A stretch of DNA of 21,596 nucleotides. Source: a virus. This document shows, piece after piece, positions 1 to 10,300 of this stretch; the stretch's first letter is position 1; each line of letters begins with the position of its first letter. Below the pieces are notes generated by a model that saw nothing but the letters and a program-made list of their open reading frames with translations, searched no databases and was not told the DNA's origin. Position numbers and translations under genes: made by a program. The DNA is taken from the IMG/VR virus record IMGVR_UViG_3300031566_000432, positions 1 to 21,596 of that record; one strand, given 5' to 3'.

Positions 1-3000
1 CGCGTCGTGCCAGTGAACCCGAAGGCCTTCGCGCCGACCTGTGACACCTCGGACAGGACACCGAAGATTCCCGAGCGGTCCGCCATCTCCGCGGCCCAGG
101 TCGCGAGGTCGTCGGACAGCTCGTTGCCCTTCTCCATCTCCTTGAGGGCGTAGATGAACCCGCCCATCCCGAGGGACAGCAGGGTCCCGCTCGCGACCGC
201 TGCGTCCCGCTGCTGCAGTCCGGACAAGAACACCCGGTTCGTCGCTGCGACCGAGAAGCTCTTGTATTGCGTGAGCGTCTTCCCAAGCTCGCTCGACATC
301 CAGAGCGGTCGGTCCCCGACTCCTGGGGTGACGATGATCCTGTCGACCTCGCTCACCGTGGCTCCGTTGAACAACTCGGCCAGCCGCCTGTCTTCCCAGT
401 CCAGCGAGTTCGCGAGGAACAGCCCCTCCCGGTCCTGCCCAAACTTGCCGAACTCGGCGGCGATCCCGAGCGCATCCTTCTCGCTGATTCGCTGCTGCCG
501 CAGGTAGCCCATCTCCTTCGCGAGCTTCTTGCTGATCGGCTTTCCGGACTCGGTCGCTTCGGCGAACTGGCGGATTGCGGTCAGCATCCGCCCCTGGGTC
601 ACGACGCCGGCCCATTGCTTTGCTGCGGTGTTCCACGGAGCGAGCAGATTCGCGACGGACATCTTCGACGCTGCCGCGCGAACCGCCTCCTCTCCGACCG
701 TCAGCCCGCGGTACTGGCTTCCGAGGTCATAGAGCGATACGGAGCGAGAGTCGAGAATCACCTCCCAGCCAATGCCGGCGAGCTTCAGCTCCTCCCTTGC
801 GAGCCTGAACCCCTTGAAGTCGCGGATCATCGGGACGATCGCGTGCTTCATCGTCCGCGACAGGCCGTGAATCATGACCGGTCGGCCGATGTCTGCGAGC
901 GACGAGATCACGAATCCGCCACCCTGCGCTAGCAGGTTCGACGCGCGCGCGAACCGAGAAACACGTACCGGCATGCTATTCGGATTCTCTGGCGCGGCGT
1001 AAGTCCCGCGAACCCGATCTCGCATTGCCTCGATGTCGCGGCGAACGGCCGCCCTCTCCGCGGTGACGTACTCGGACGCGTCGCTCAGCTCTTTCGCGGT
1101 GATCTCGTCCGCCGCCCGTGCCTGACCGAGCAGATCTAGCTTCAGGCCATACTCATCGTCGAGAGCCTTGAACGCATTGCTCATCCCTGGGTCGCCGAAC
1201 ACCTCTGACAGTGCCACGTCGGGCGCGACGGTGCGCCAGTAGTACTCCGCGATCATGTCGGCGTCGCTCTCGAGCCATTCCTCGACCAGACGGTCCTCGA
1301 TCGTGAACGTCCGGTGCGATAGCGGACTCGCCGACGAGATCTCCATGTCGTAGGGGATCCGCCCTCCGTTGTGCCCGATCAGTTTGCTGTGGATGTCCCT
1401 TGCGACGACTTCGGCTTCACCGCCCGTCAGGTCCGGGTGCTCGCGCCTGAGCCAGGACTCGGTCACCTGAAGGAACCGCGCGCGCGTGTTGATGAGTGCC
1501 TTCACGTTCCAGACACGGGTCAGGTACGAAGGAGCGGTCTTGCTATCGAGCCCCTTCGGCAGAAGCTTCACCGCAATCGCGCGTTCCAGCAGCTCGTCGA
1601 AGAACTCTCTCTTCGCCTTCGCCGCCGTCACCACCTGCGGGATCGGGTGAGCGTCGTTGTTGCGAAGAGCCTTCCCTACCTGCTCCATGAACTGCTTGTA
1701 GGACATGTTGGAGAGGTCGAGCGGGCGCTTCCCGGCGAACGGGCTTCGCGCGTCTGCGATGGCGAATCGAAGCAACGCGAAGCTCTTGAGGTCGCGACCT
1801 GTGGCGGCGCGTTTGTAGTCGAGGAACGCATCGCGGCCCTTCTCGTAGGCGAGACCGAGTTTTCCGAACGAGTGTTTCACCTTGGTCTCTACTGCGACTG
1901 CGCCCTCGTCTTCGAGGACGATGGGCCGCCCGAATTCCTCGGTCGCCTGCGTTTCGCCATGGACCGCCTTGCGCTCGAACCCGTGCGTCGCGTCCGCCAG
2001 CAGGTTCTCGATCGGCACCCACTCTTCGGTCCCGTCCGGGCCCCGCACGAGCGCCTGCTTGCTGCCCTCGTCCCCGCGGAACGCGAGCACCTCCACCTCG
2101 TCGCCCACCCTGAATGGCCCCAGCGCCACCTCGCGCGCGGCTGCCTGCGCCCCGAGATCGCTTTGTAGCTGTAGATTCTCCAGGGCCGTCGCGGCGGCCT
2201 CTAGGTCTGCCTTCGCGGCCTCGCGCGCCAGGGTCGCGGTGCGAAACGGCGCGCCCTTCCCCACGATGCCTTCCTTGACCAACTCCTTGGCCTTCGGCTT
2301 CAGGGATTCGATCCGACGCTCCGCAGCCCGCACGGCGCTCTTCGCGGCCTTGAGGTCGGCGGCGACATCTCCCACAGGCTTCGCCAACTGCTTCGCGAGA
2401 TCTCGGGTGAGCTTGGACGCCTCCGCGTCCGAGATCGGCCGTCCTACGCGATTCTGGAAGGCCACCGCCCGGGCCTCCGCGGCCTCGGTGAACCGGGCCA
2501 GATCGGTCGGCGTCGGGGCCGCGCCGAGCTTGGCCGTGCCGCGAGCCCCCTGGACGCCCGTCGGCTCGGTCCTGGCGATCCGGACGCCGCCCGTCGTAAG
2601 GCCCTTCGCGTTGCGCTCATGGATGAACGGGACTTCGGTGAGCATCTCTACGATGGCGCGGCCGACCGCGGTCCCGGAGGTCATGGCGCGCACCTGCGGA
2701 CTCAGCTTGCCCAGGACGCCGAGCTTCTCGGTGCCCGGAATGATGTCCTTCAGCTTCAGGTCTTCCGCGCTCAGTTGGCGGGGATTGGGCTCGCCCAGTG
2801 CAGCGCGAAGCGTCCGCGACTCGGCCTCGAGCTGGGTCAGTTCTCCCGAGCCGCCCGCAATCGCAGACTTGGGCGGCCTCCCGGAGAGGTCGTCCTCGAT
2901 GAGCTTCCCGAGGGCCCTCATCTGGCCGCGCGTGAGCAGGCCGACCGCACCGCCCAGAATCCCCGACAGGACCGTCGCGCCGCCCACGTTGAATGAGCTT

Positions 3001-3539
3001 TCGGTCAGCGTGCGATCGAGCTGCGTCGAGTGGAAGGCCACCTCGGCAGCGGTCATGCCGCCCGCGCCGGCAGCGGCCGTGAGCAGCGCGCCCTTCAGCA
3101 GGTTGCCGCCCCGGTAGGCCTTCACCGCGGCCCCCCCGACCGGGATCAGATTGATCGGATCCATCACGCCGGCCGCGAGCAGCGTCAGGGCCGTCATCGC
3201 GCCGCCTTGGTAGACGACCTCCGTCCGTCGTCGCTCAAGGTCGATGCGGTGCTTCACCATGTTCATGTCTTCGGCAGAGTCCGAGTCAATGAAGTCCCAG
3301 GCGTGCTCTTCGTAGCCCGCGATGTCGTTGAACGGGTTGAACGCAGGAGTCTGGATCCCGTACTCAGGAGACGGTGCCTTCAGCCTTGCGTAGAGCGACC
3401 CGAGCGTGTGCTCTCGCTGCAGGACGGCCGGCAGCGTTTCAGAGAACCAGTCGGGGGCTTCGTCTTCGATCGGAGCGTCGAGCAGCGCGTCTCCGAGGCC
3501 GCCGGTCGCGTATCGGTCACGTTGGTCGAACGTCGGCAT
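1..3539 (-). CDS. Giant internal core/ejection protein, T7 gp16-like (partial, runs off left edge)
   Basis: The frame is open from an ATG at 3539 to the window edge, 1179 codons without a stop; the C-terminus lies outside the window. The ATG is joined to the previous gene's stop as TGATG, which fixes the start. Residues about 113-168 and 184-203 are hydrophobic and Gly/Ala-rich (for example LLAAGVMDPINLIPVGGAAV) and could be membrane-inserting segments. Later come charged helical regions. Near the window edge is a stretch with YKSFSVAATNRVFLSGLQQ, which I recognise from the large virion core proteins of many podoviruses. By position (last of a 13-14-15-16-like set) and size it corresponds to the T7 gp16 role of forming the ejection channel across the cell envelope. 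Unlike T7 gp16, no lytic transglycosylase domain is visible at the N-terminus. The role is inferred from position and general character. Confidence 0.85.
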   Translation of the reverse strand, partial: MPTFDQRDRYATGGLGDALLDAPIEDEAPDWFSETLPAVLQREHTLGSLYARLKAPSPEYGIQTPAFNPFNDIAGYEEHAWDFIDSDSAEDMNMVKHRIDLERRRTEVVYQGGAMTALTLLAAGVMDPINLIPVGGAAVKAYRGGNLLKGALLTAAAGAGGMTAAEVAFHSTQLDRTLTESSFNVGGATVLSGILGGAVGLLTRGQMRALGKLIEDDLSGRPPKSAIAGGSGELTQLEAESRTLRAALGEPNPRQLSAEDLKLKDIIPGTEKLGVLGKLSPQVRAMTSGTAVGRAIVEMLTEVPFIHERNAKGLTTGGVRIARTEPTGVQGARGTAKLGAAPTPTDLARFTEAAEARAVAFQNRVGRPISDAEASKLTRDLAKQLAKPVGDVAADLKAAKSAVRAAERRIESLKPKAKELVKEGIVGKGAPFRTATLAREAAKADLEAAATALENLQLQSDLGAQAAAREVALGPFRVGDEVEVLAFRGDEGSKQALVRGPDGTEEWVPIENLLADATHGFERKAVHGETQATEEFGRPIVLEDEGAVAVETKVKHSFGKLGLAYEKGRDAFLDYKRAATGRDLKSFALLRFAIADARSPFAGKRPLDLSNMSYKQFMEQVGKALRNNDAHPIPQVVTAAKAKREFFDELLERAIAVKLLPKGLDSKTAPSYLTRVWNVKALINTRARFLQVTESWLRREHPDLTGGEAEVVARDIHSKLIGHNGGRIPYDMEISSASPLSHRTFTIEDRLVEEWLESDADMIAEYYWRTVAPDVALSEVFGDPGMSNAFKALDDEYGLKLDLLGQARAADEITAKELSDASEYVTAERAAVRRDIEAMRDRVRGTYAAPENPNSMPVRVSRFARASNLLAQGGGFVISSLADIGRPVMIHGLSRTMKHAIVPMIRDFKGFRLAREELKLAGIGWEVILDSRSVSLYDLGSQYRGLTVGEEAVRAAASKMSVANLLAPWNTAAKQWAGVVTQGRMLTAIRQFAEATESGKPISKKLAKEMGYLRQQRISEKDALGIAAEFGKFGQDREGLFLANSLDWEDRRLAELFNGATVSEVDRIIVTPGVGDRPLWMSSELGKTLTQYKSFSVAATNRVFLSGLQQRDAAVASGTLLSLGMGGFIYALKEMEKGNELSDDLATWAAEMADRSGIFGVLSEVSQVGAKAFGFTGTT

Positions 3540-6412
3540 CAGGTGCGCTTCCGGATGTTGTTGCGGTAGGCGGCCAGCTCTTTCTTCGTTTCCTTCGTAT
3601 CGAGCTCGACATGGAAGTGGATGTTCTTCCCGACCCCGTGGAGCACGGCTTCGTAGCCGGGAGGCAGGCGCTTCTTCAGCGACTTGATGACCGTCCTACG
3701 CTGACTGACCGTAAGGTCATGCGCGCGCACGTCGAACGCGTAGCCAAGCGGGTGGAAGTTCTTGTCCTTCTCGCCCGTGAGCGGGTTGTACTCGCGAACG
3801 CCCTCGGTCATAACGAACGGGACGTTGAACTCCTTCAGCACCGCGGACACGACGTGCAGGCCCGGGGTCATCTTCCCGCTGATGCCGCGGTTCGCGCCCG
3901 TCTTTACCGAGAAGTCCGGAAGCAACTCTTGCGACTCGGTGCCGGGGTCAGGCTCGACCGGGATGAGCCCGCCGCGCGGCTCGTCCTGTACCGGCACCGA
4001 GCCGGGCGGGGCCTCTTCGTTGGGCGCGTGGCGCGGCGTGAGCATCTCCGCGATGAACTGCGCGACCTGATGCTTCACCTCGATGCCACGCGCAGCAGCC
4101 TCCGCGAACGCGTTCGCACGCTTCAGCTCGCTCTCGCTCGAGATGCTCACGGCCGTCGCTACCAGATCCATCGTGTCTCCCGGCATAGAGAGGATCACGT
4201 CGCGCATGAGGTCCGTCTGCGCCATCTGGCTCTTCGCGAGGTCACGGCTCACGGCGTCCACTTCTTTGCCGACAAACCGAGCGACGCGTGCCATGACGTG
4301 CTTCGTGTAGATCGCCTTCGCGCGACCGGATTCACCGGGCTTCACCGTGCCGTCGCTTGCGACGATGTTCGCCAGTGCCATCTGGTCGGCGATCTCCGCT
4401 CGGGCCACCTTCGCGGCATCGATCTCGGCCATCCGCCCGGGACCGACTCGCTCCTCTTCGAGTACGCGGGAGGCGTCGAGCGCGAGCTTGTCGGGGCTCG
4501 TCTCCCAGTCTGGCGACCAAGTGATCAGCCCGTTGTCGTTCGGGTCCATCGCGGGGAGGCCTTCGAACATCACCGTGTACTGCGGCGACGGCCCTTCAAG
4601 GTACGACATCGCGTCCGCGCGGATCCGGATCTGATCCAACGTCAACTCTGGCATGTTGAGGCGGATTCGCATGTCGTGGAGCAGTTGACGCTCATGCCAG
4701 CCATACGGAGCCCCGGGTGCCTTGTAGACGTTCTCCACCGGACGTGCGGTCCACTGCTCTTCGCCGCCCGTTCCTGTCTTCGTCTTCCCAAAGTTGTTCT
4801 CGATCTCGGTCAGCATGACCTGGATCGGGGTCTCGATGTTCCCGTCGCCAGCGAGCAGGTAGTTCTCGCGCCCCGCTGCAATCATCGCGGCGCGCATCGC
4901 CTCCGGGACGGTTGGGTCGAACCACCAGCTTTGATCGCTCCAGTCGTCGATCGCCTTGTTGAACTCGTCCGCGAGCTTGTCTCTCTTCCACCGCCCATCG
5001 AGATGCTCGCGCAGGGTGGGGGCCTGCTTCATTGCCTCCAGCGCGCGGGCGACGGCCTGCGTCGGCGGCGCACCTCCGGCGAGGTAGTTGCTGATGATTC
5101 CCAACTTGGTCTGGTCGTCCTTGCTGAACGAGCGGGCCACCGCTATCCGGTTCTGGGCGGAGAGCTTCTCGAACAGGCTCGCGGTCTGGGCAAGAGTTTG
5201 CGGGTCATTCGATGCCGCGCCGTTCTTCATCTCACCTTCGAGAGTCTTCGGGAGAACGGTGACACGCTCGACCATCTTCGAGATTTCTGCGTCGATCTTG
5301 TTGAGCATCTCGCTCGCCTCGGCGCGCTGCTCGTCCGTCCTCGCGCGATTGACTGCGCCGATCGCCTCCTTCCTGCGCGACGCGTAGAGCAGGTTGTAGG
5401 CGTCGTCGTACTGGTTCTTGAAGTCCGGGTGATCGATGTTCATCACGACGCCGGGCTTCCCGTTCATCACGTCGACGAGGATGCTTCGAAAATCGACGTG
5501 GCGCTTGTAGGCGGCGGTCCTGGCCGCGAGCTGCCCGACGTAGGTCAGGTATTTGTCGTCATCGATCAGGCCGTCCTCGAATGCCTCGCGGATGTAGTCG
5601 TAGGTGCCCTGCGCGGTCAGGTCGGTCACCTCTCGGATGTCCGACTCGATCTTTTCGCGGACAGGCCACGCTGCCTTCTCTCGTTCCTGAATCGCCGCGC
5701 GATTCGCGACTCCGGATGCGGTCGCTCGTGTCGATGGATCCACGTTCTGGTAGGGCCCGTTGGGGTCCAGTAGGCGCTCGTGCGCGCCCTGCGGATCGCT
5801 CTGGATGTCGAGCCCGATCCGCTCGGTCTCGGCGGTCTCGATGAACTCGCGAATCATCTGCTCCTGGGCGGCGGGGTCGAGTCCGGAGTTCCGGATGTAT
5901 GCAATCGCGTCATGGCGCGCGAGCTCGCGCGTTTCATCGGTGTCGGCGCTGGCATACAGGCGAACAGAGCCTTCGACATAGCCCTTGGTCTGCTCGTTCT
6001 CCAGATCGCGTTCTCGCTTGATCGCCGCCAGACTGTTGGCCGAAGCGGCCGCCTGGAAGCGGCGCTGCATGCGAGCGCCAACCTCGCCTTGAACGGCGGG
6101 GCTCCCGATGCGACCCACGAGATCTTCGATTCCAGCCTGATAATCGGTGGCGAAGGCCTCGTCGTCTGCGTCCGGGCCCGCTCTGGCGTGCGCTTCCACC
6201 TGCTCGGAGTGGAACTGCATCGCCTCCGCTTCGGCCGCGTTGAAGTCCTTCTGCAATTCTTCGGCGCGCTTCTGCCTGTGCTCCTGCTGGGCCCGAGCGA
6301 TCAGGGGGTCCACGGCGCGCTGCGTCGCCGCGGCTCGACGGGGGCCGCTTCGCACGTTGGGCAGAACGACCCGAATGCCGCCTTGGCTCGTGTTCGTGGG
6401 GATGCTGGGCAT
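3539..6412 (-). CDS. Internal core protein, T7 gp15-like, with C-terminal M15-like peptidase domain
   Basis: 957 residues, with ATG at 6412 in a TGATG overlap with the upstream gene. The first ~830 residues are mostly charged alpha-helix, with coiled-coil-like stretches near residues 35-75 and 125-145, as expected for an internal core protein. An acidic Pro/Gly-rich linker (about 805-840) leads to a compact C-terminal domain. This has TEGVREYNP, then H887-x-x-G-x-A-x-D894 (FHPLGYAFD), E921 and H932-F-H934. That spacing matches the HxxGxAxD...HxH zinc-site pattern of M15-type peptidases that cleave peptidoglycan peptides. T7 gp15 is about 750 residues and has no such domain. I infer that the virion carries this enzyme to open the cell wall during DNA ejection. 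Peptidase family assignment is by motif only; the core-protein role rests mainly on gene order. Confidence 0.88.
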   Translation of the reverse strand: MPSIPTNTSQGGIRVVLPNVRSGPRRAAATQRAVDPLIARAQQEHRQKRAEELQKDFNAAEAEAMQFHSEQVEAHARAGPDADDEAFATDYQAGIEDLVGRIGSPAVQGEVGARMQRRFQAAASANSLAAIKRERDLENEQTKGYVEGSVRLYASADTDETRELARHDAIAYIRNSGLDPAAQEQMIREFIETAETERIGLDIQSDPQGAHERLLDPNGPYQNVDPSTRATASGVANRAAIQEREKAAWPVREKIESDIREVTDLTAQGTYDYIREAFEDGLIDDDKYLTYVGQLAARTAAYKRHVDFRSILVDVMNGKPGVVMNIDHPDFKNQYDDAYNLLYASRRKEAIGAVNRARTDEQRAEASEMLNKIDAEISKMVERVTVLPKTLEGEMKNGAASNDPQTLAQTASLFEKLSAQNRIAVARSFSKDDQTKLGIISNYLAGGAPPTQAVARALEAMKQAPTLREHLDGRWKRDKLADEFNKAIDDWSDQSWWFDPTVPEAMRAAMIAAGRENYLLAGDGNIETPIQVMLTEIENNFGKTKTGTGGEEQWTARPVENVYKAPGAPYGWHERQLLHDMRIRLNMPELTLDQIRIRADAMSYLEGPSPQYTVMFEGLPAMDPNDNGLITWSPDWETSPDKLALDASRVLEEERVGPGRMAEIDAAKVARAEIADQMALANIVASDGTVKPGESGRAKAIYTKHVMARVARFVGKEVDAVSRDLAKSQMAQTDLMRDVILSMPGDTMDLVATAVSISSESELKRANAFAEAAARGIEVKHQVAQFIAEMLTPRHAPNEEAPPGSVPVQDEPRGGLIPVEPDPGTESQELLPDFSVKTGANRGISGKMTPGLHVVSAVLKEFNVPFVMTEGVREYNPLTGEKDKNFHPLGYAFDVRAHDLTVSQRRTVIKSLKKRLPPGYEAVLHGVGKNIHFHVELDTKETKKELAAYRNNIRKRT

Positions 6413-6891
6413 CAGGGCTGCCCTTTCGGGGTGAATCCACCCTGCTGGGTGCTGGCCTTGTTGAAGTCAAACGCCCCGGCCGCAATCTGGGACGTTCCGC
6501 CCAGGATCCCTTCGAACAAGAGGTCGTGGCCTTCCTGCCTTTGGGCGTCGGCCTCGGTCTCTCGCGCGAAGGCAATCCTCATCGCCCTCACCTCACCGTC
6601 GACCGCGGTGCTGGCGACGAGGTCGAGGAAGCTGCCCGACGATGGGTCGAACCCGCTGGCCCCGACCGCCGCTCGCTGCGCGCCCATGAGGGCCCGCGTG
6701 TTCCGGCGCTCCTGATCCGCCTCGAGTTCGCCGATCCGCTCCAGCAGCTTGGCGTTCCGCTTGGCAGCGCTATTCGCCTGGATGCCACCGATGATTGATC
6801 CAATCCCGGAGATGCCGGTTCCGAGCCCAGAGCCCATGCCAATGCCGGCAGATCCGCCGCCCATGCCGCCGATCAGGGATGCAGTCTCCAT
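6412..6891 (-). CDS. Internal virion protein, T7 gp14-like
   Basis: 159 residues. The ATG at 6891 overlaps the previous stop as TGATG; a longer open frame reaching 7539 is only readthrough antisense to nothing and in conflict with the neighbouring gene. Residues 8-37 are Gly-rich and hydrophobic (GISGIGSIIGGIQA), a likely membrane-active segment. They are followed by a charged coiled coil (about 43-70) and a conserved-looking block, GASGFDPSSGSFLDLVAS. This pattern is common in podovirus core proteins at the gp14 position, which in T7 is ejected into the outer membrane to begin the DNA channel. The neighbours on both sides also fit the T7 13-14-15 order. Function is inferred from this context and the hydrophobic segment. 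Confidence 0.85.
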   Translation of the reverse strand: METASLIGGMGGGSAGIGMGSGLGTGISGIGSIIGGIQANSAAKRNAKLLERIGELEADQERRNTRALMGAQRAAVGASGFDPSSGSFLDLVASTAVDGEVRAMRIAFARETEADAQRQEGHDLLFEGILGGTSQIAAGAFDFNKASTQQGGFTPKGQP

Positions 6892-7346
6892 CAGGTCGTC
6901 CTCGCGTAGCGGTGGTAGTGGCTCGTGCCCCCAACGCCGTAATTTCGCATCAGCCCTTCCTCGCGGAACCCAAGGTGCCTCATCCAGCGGTGCCCGGCAT
7001 CGTGCCCGAACAGGACAGCCGCCTCCATACGCTTCAAGCCTAGCCTCGCCTCGATCTCGTCCAGCGCACCGCGGGCCGCTTTGTGGAGTGCCTTCGGGTG
7101 CTTCAGGCTCTCGAGGGAGAGGGCGCTCCAGACGGCCGCGACCCCTTCCCAGATCGGCCAGACTCCGCCACACGCGATGGGCGTATCGTCGAGCAGCAGC
7201 GTGTACGCGTTCAGTCCGAGGAAGCCGTCCGGATCGGGCATGGACCGAAGAACCCGAAGTGTGATGCAGAGATTCTCTGCCGACGCTTCGCTTCCCAGAT
7301 CCAGGCAGAGAAGGTGCTCCAGCTCGCATGGGACGCGTTCGATCAT
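6891..7346 (-). CDS. GNAT-like protein at the T7 gp13 position
   Basis: 151 residues, ATG at 7346 overlapping the hub gene's stop as ATGA. The sequence looks like a small GNAT (N-acetyltransferase) fold. A strand pair is seen around YTLLLDDTPIACGGVWP (48-64), then a helix with AARGALDEIEARLGL (90-104), then a C-terminal strand-helix GHRWMRHLGFREEG (118-131), which resembles GNAT motif B. The R/Q-x-x-G-x-G/A acetyl-CoA loop is not clearly present, so it may be catalytically degenerate. Proteins at this position in T7-like phages (gp13, internal virion protein A, about 140 residues) are needed for assembly and often look GNAT-like. I consider a structural role as likely as an enzymatic one. Confidence 0.82.
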   Translation of the reverse strand: MIERVPCELEHLLCLDLGSEASAENLCITLRVLRSMPDPDGFLGLNAYTLLLDDTPIACGGVWPIWEGVAAVWSALSLESLKHPKALHKAARGALDEIEARLGLKRMEAAVLFGHDAGHRWMRHLGFREEGLMRNYGVGGTSHYHRYARTT

Positions 7347-10300
7347 TGGCGATTCCCGCGATCCGCTGTCTGCAGCGCCGGTAGCAGCGCGACGAGCGTG
7401 AAGGGTAGTGGGCGGTCCTGGCGGATGAACACTTCGCCGTGCGTTTCCCAGCCAGCATCGAACGCCACCTCGATGTCTCCCGTGAACGGCGTCGCCACGG
7501 TGTCGAGCCGCAAGCTCGCCGGTAGCAATTTCGGGCCAAGGTTTTCTAGCGATTGCTCATCGGGCCCGAAGCTCAGCCCCAGGGTCGCATTTAGTCGGAG
7601 CACGATGTGGTCGATCCGCTTGTTCCTCCCCTGCGTAGAACCCGATCGGCTCGGGATCTCAAGGCGCATCCCCTGGAAGTCGGAGTCGTAGTGCAGGCCG
7701 ACGTGAACCTTCTCGGCCGCGTCAACCAACGTGACCACGCCGCCGACCGACACCTGAACATCATCGACGACCACTCCGTCCGCGAGTACGTCTACGAACT
7801 CACCAGCGAGATGCAGCAACCCGGAGATCGAGGTGGTGGCGGTGTCGTCGCGGCTCAGGCCGCCGTCGACCATGTAGGCGTCTACGGTGAGATCGTCGTC
7901 GTCGAACTCGTCCTCGATGAACTCGACGTAGCGCTTCGTAACCCCGTTGATGGTCCGCCGAACCACGAGCCATACCTGATCGTGGTTGACGTTCGCCCGG
8001 GCTCCCGGGCTCTGCACTCCGGCAGGGGAGGGGATCACCGCTACCGACTCGACTTGCGCGTTCGTTGCCGCGCCCAGTGTCGGGCTTCCCGACCCCACCG
8101 TAGTGATGTCGATCCGGTTGGTGTCGTTCGCCGCGTCAAAGGCGGTCGGGTGGAATGAGAGCGTGTCCGCATCGACCGCGCGAACGTAGTAGTCCTTGTT
8201 GTCGACGAAGGGGGCGGGGAGCGTCGCGCCGCTCGCGAGCCAGCGGACGCGCTGACCGTCCAGCAAGCCGTGCGCCACCTCGGTCACCGTATCGGCAGCG
8301 ATCGAAACGTCCGTCGACGCGACAATCGTCATCGAATAGGCAGCGACGAAAGCACCGCCTACTTGATGCCGAGACCACCCGGAGATGTCTTGGTCTCGGA
8401 TCAGCGCGAGCGCAGCCATGATCCCGTCTTGGCGCACGCACCATACCGTCGACCACGGCTCGTTCGCGTAGGCCATGTCGGTCACGCCGCTCTTGGTGAC
8501 GTGGTCCGCTAGCAGCGTCAGGTCTTCCGCTGAGAACGTCTCGCTGTCCGCCGTGTAGCCGATCGAGTGAACCCGTCGCCCCGTCGCGCTGACGTAGATC
8601 GCCCGGTTGTCGACCGCCAGAGGACTCAGCGAACTAGCGCCCTTCTGCGCGCCGGGTCGGACTTGGATGTTCGCAGGGGCGATAGCGTCTCCCTGCAACG
8701 CCGCCGCCGCGTTCCACGTCCTGCTTTGCGTCCCGAGCAGCAGAGACGTGACCGGGGCAAACCAGTTGATCACGTTCACATCGTTCGCGCCGATCGCATA
8801 AGAGATCGCGTTGTCCGCAGCTACGTCGTCGTCTAGGTCCGTCGGATCGTCCGAGGAGAAGCCGGTGGGGGCGTGGTTCTCGAAGTCGCCGGATTTGCTC
8901 GACCAGATCGTCTGCGGGGAGCCGTGGTTCGCGGCCCACCAGAGCCGCTGCTCGAAGAACGTCACCGCGCGTGGGAACTTCAGCGCCGGGTCGGCCCCCC
9001 ACGCACCGAGCCGCCATGTCGTCTTGGCGTCCGTGTTCGCCAGTTCCCCTTCGACCGAGGCCTGGGCCGACGAGAAGGGCACCGTCGCAGACGACATCGT
9101 GTGCGTGCCGCCCCCCTGGTTGTCGTCGATGCCCTTCGGGGTGCCCCCCTTGCTGAGCGACAGCGTCAGCGCGTCCGTCGCGACGAACCCGATGTAGTAG
9201 TCGGTGCCACCAGCGAGGCCGGCAGGCAGCCCGCCGCCCGAGTTGCTGAGCGTCACCGGTCCGTCACCGCCCGTGTATCCGTGACTGACGATGTCGATCA
9301 CCGAACTGGTGATACGCCCGCAGGGGACGCCCGCGGCAGTGCCTCCTGGGTCGGGGTCGATCCTGTTGGTGTCAAGAATCGCATCGGCCTTCGTCGGGAA
9401 GAAGCCCCATCGCTGAGCGCTGTCTGCGCGCACGTAGTAGTCCGTCGCCTCGGCGAGCCCGTTCGGGAGCGTCCCGTATTCGAGAACCCGGACCAGCTCT
9501 CCCGTGTCCATGCCGTGGTTGACGCCGATGTCGATGTAGCCGGCTGCGCCAGCGAAGACGTGAGCCGCGTTGAAATCGTGGCCCTCGATGTCGCCGTCCG
9601 TGAAGATGATCGGGTTGACCGCCAGGATCTTGCCCCATCCCCAGTGAACGGCGGACCCACCGTTCGTAGAGCGGTACCGATAGGGCCTGCCTACGTCGTT
9701 GCCCGTGAAGATGGCCTTGCTCGCGGTCAGCGTGATTTCGTTTCCAGACACCGCGTCGGGCACGATCACCGTGTCGGTCGTGTTCTCAGCGAGGTAGGGT
9801 CCGTCCGCGAAGTCGATGACCTCGAGCGAGAACCCGTGCGGCGAGTAGCGAGAGAGCTTGCGCGGCTCGTAGTTCTCGTGCGCGATGTAGAGCACGTCCG
9901 CCGACTGCGCGAAGGAGAGCAGCGGGAGGTCCGCCTCGATGTAAGGCGTCATCACCTCGATCGGCGTTGTCAAGCCTGCGCCGACCGGGGTCAGCGTGTG
10001 CGTACCCGTACCGGCGTCCGTGATGTCCTCGGCAGCGCCGCCAGGGGCGAGCGACAGCCGCATGCGGTCTCGCTTGTACGCGACGGTCGGAGTCATCGTG
10101 AGGAGACCGACGCCCACGTCGGTGAAGTCGACTGCGCCACCGCCCGGGTTCAGGGACAATCTGAACGTGTTCAAGTCCACATAGACCACGTAGTAGTCGG
10201 TAGACCGCAGCAGGCCAGTCGGGGTCGTGATGTTCGACGAGAGTCGGAATGGACCCATCTGGTCCGACAGCCCGTGAGCGGTCGAGGTGAAGAGGTCGGT

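Noticed and set aside
3374-5773. Very long plus-strand open frame (799 codons) antisense to the gp15-like gene, and similar ones at 1882-3117, 8873-10618, 14334-15680 and 15568-17052
   Set aside because: They are mirror frames of G/C-ending codons in real minus-strand genes. They lack ribosome sites and domain likeness and have Arg/Val/Leu-heavy compositions typical of antisense frames.
6412-7539. 375-codon minus-strand frame that includes the gp14-like protein
   Set aside because: The extra upstream part is out of frame with, and overlaps, the GNAT-like gene and the hub gene; the TGATG junction at 6891 gives a better start.
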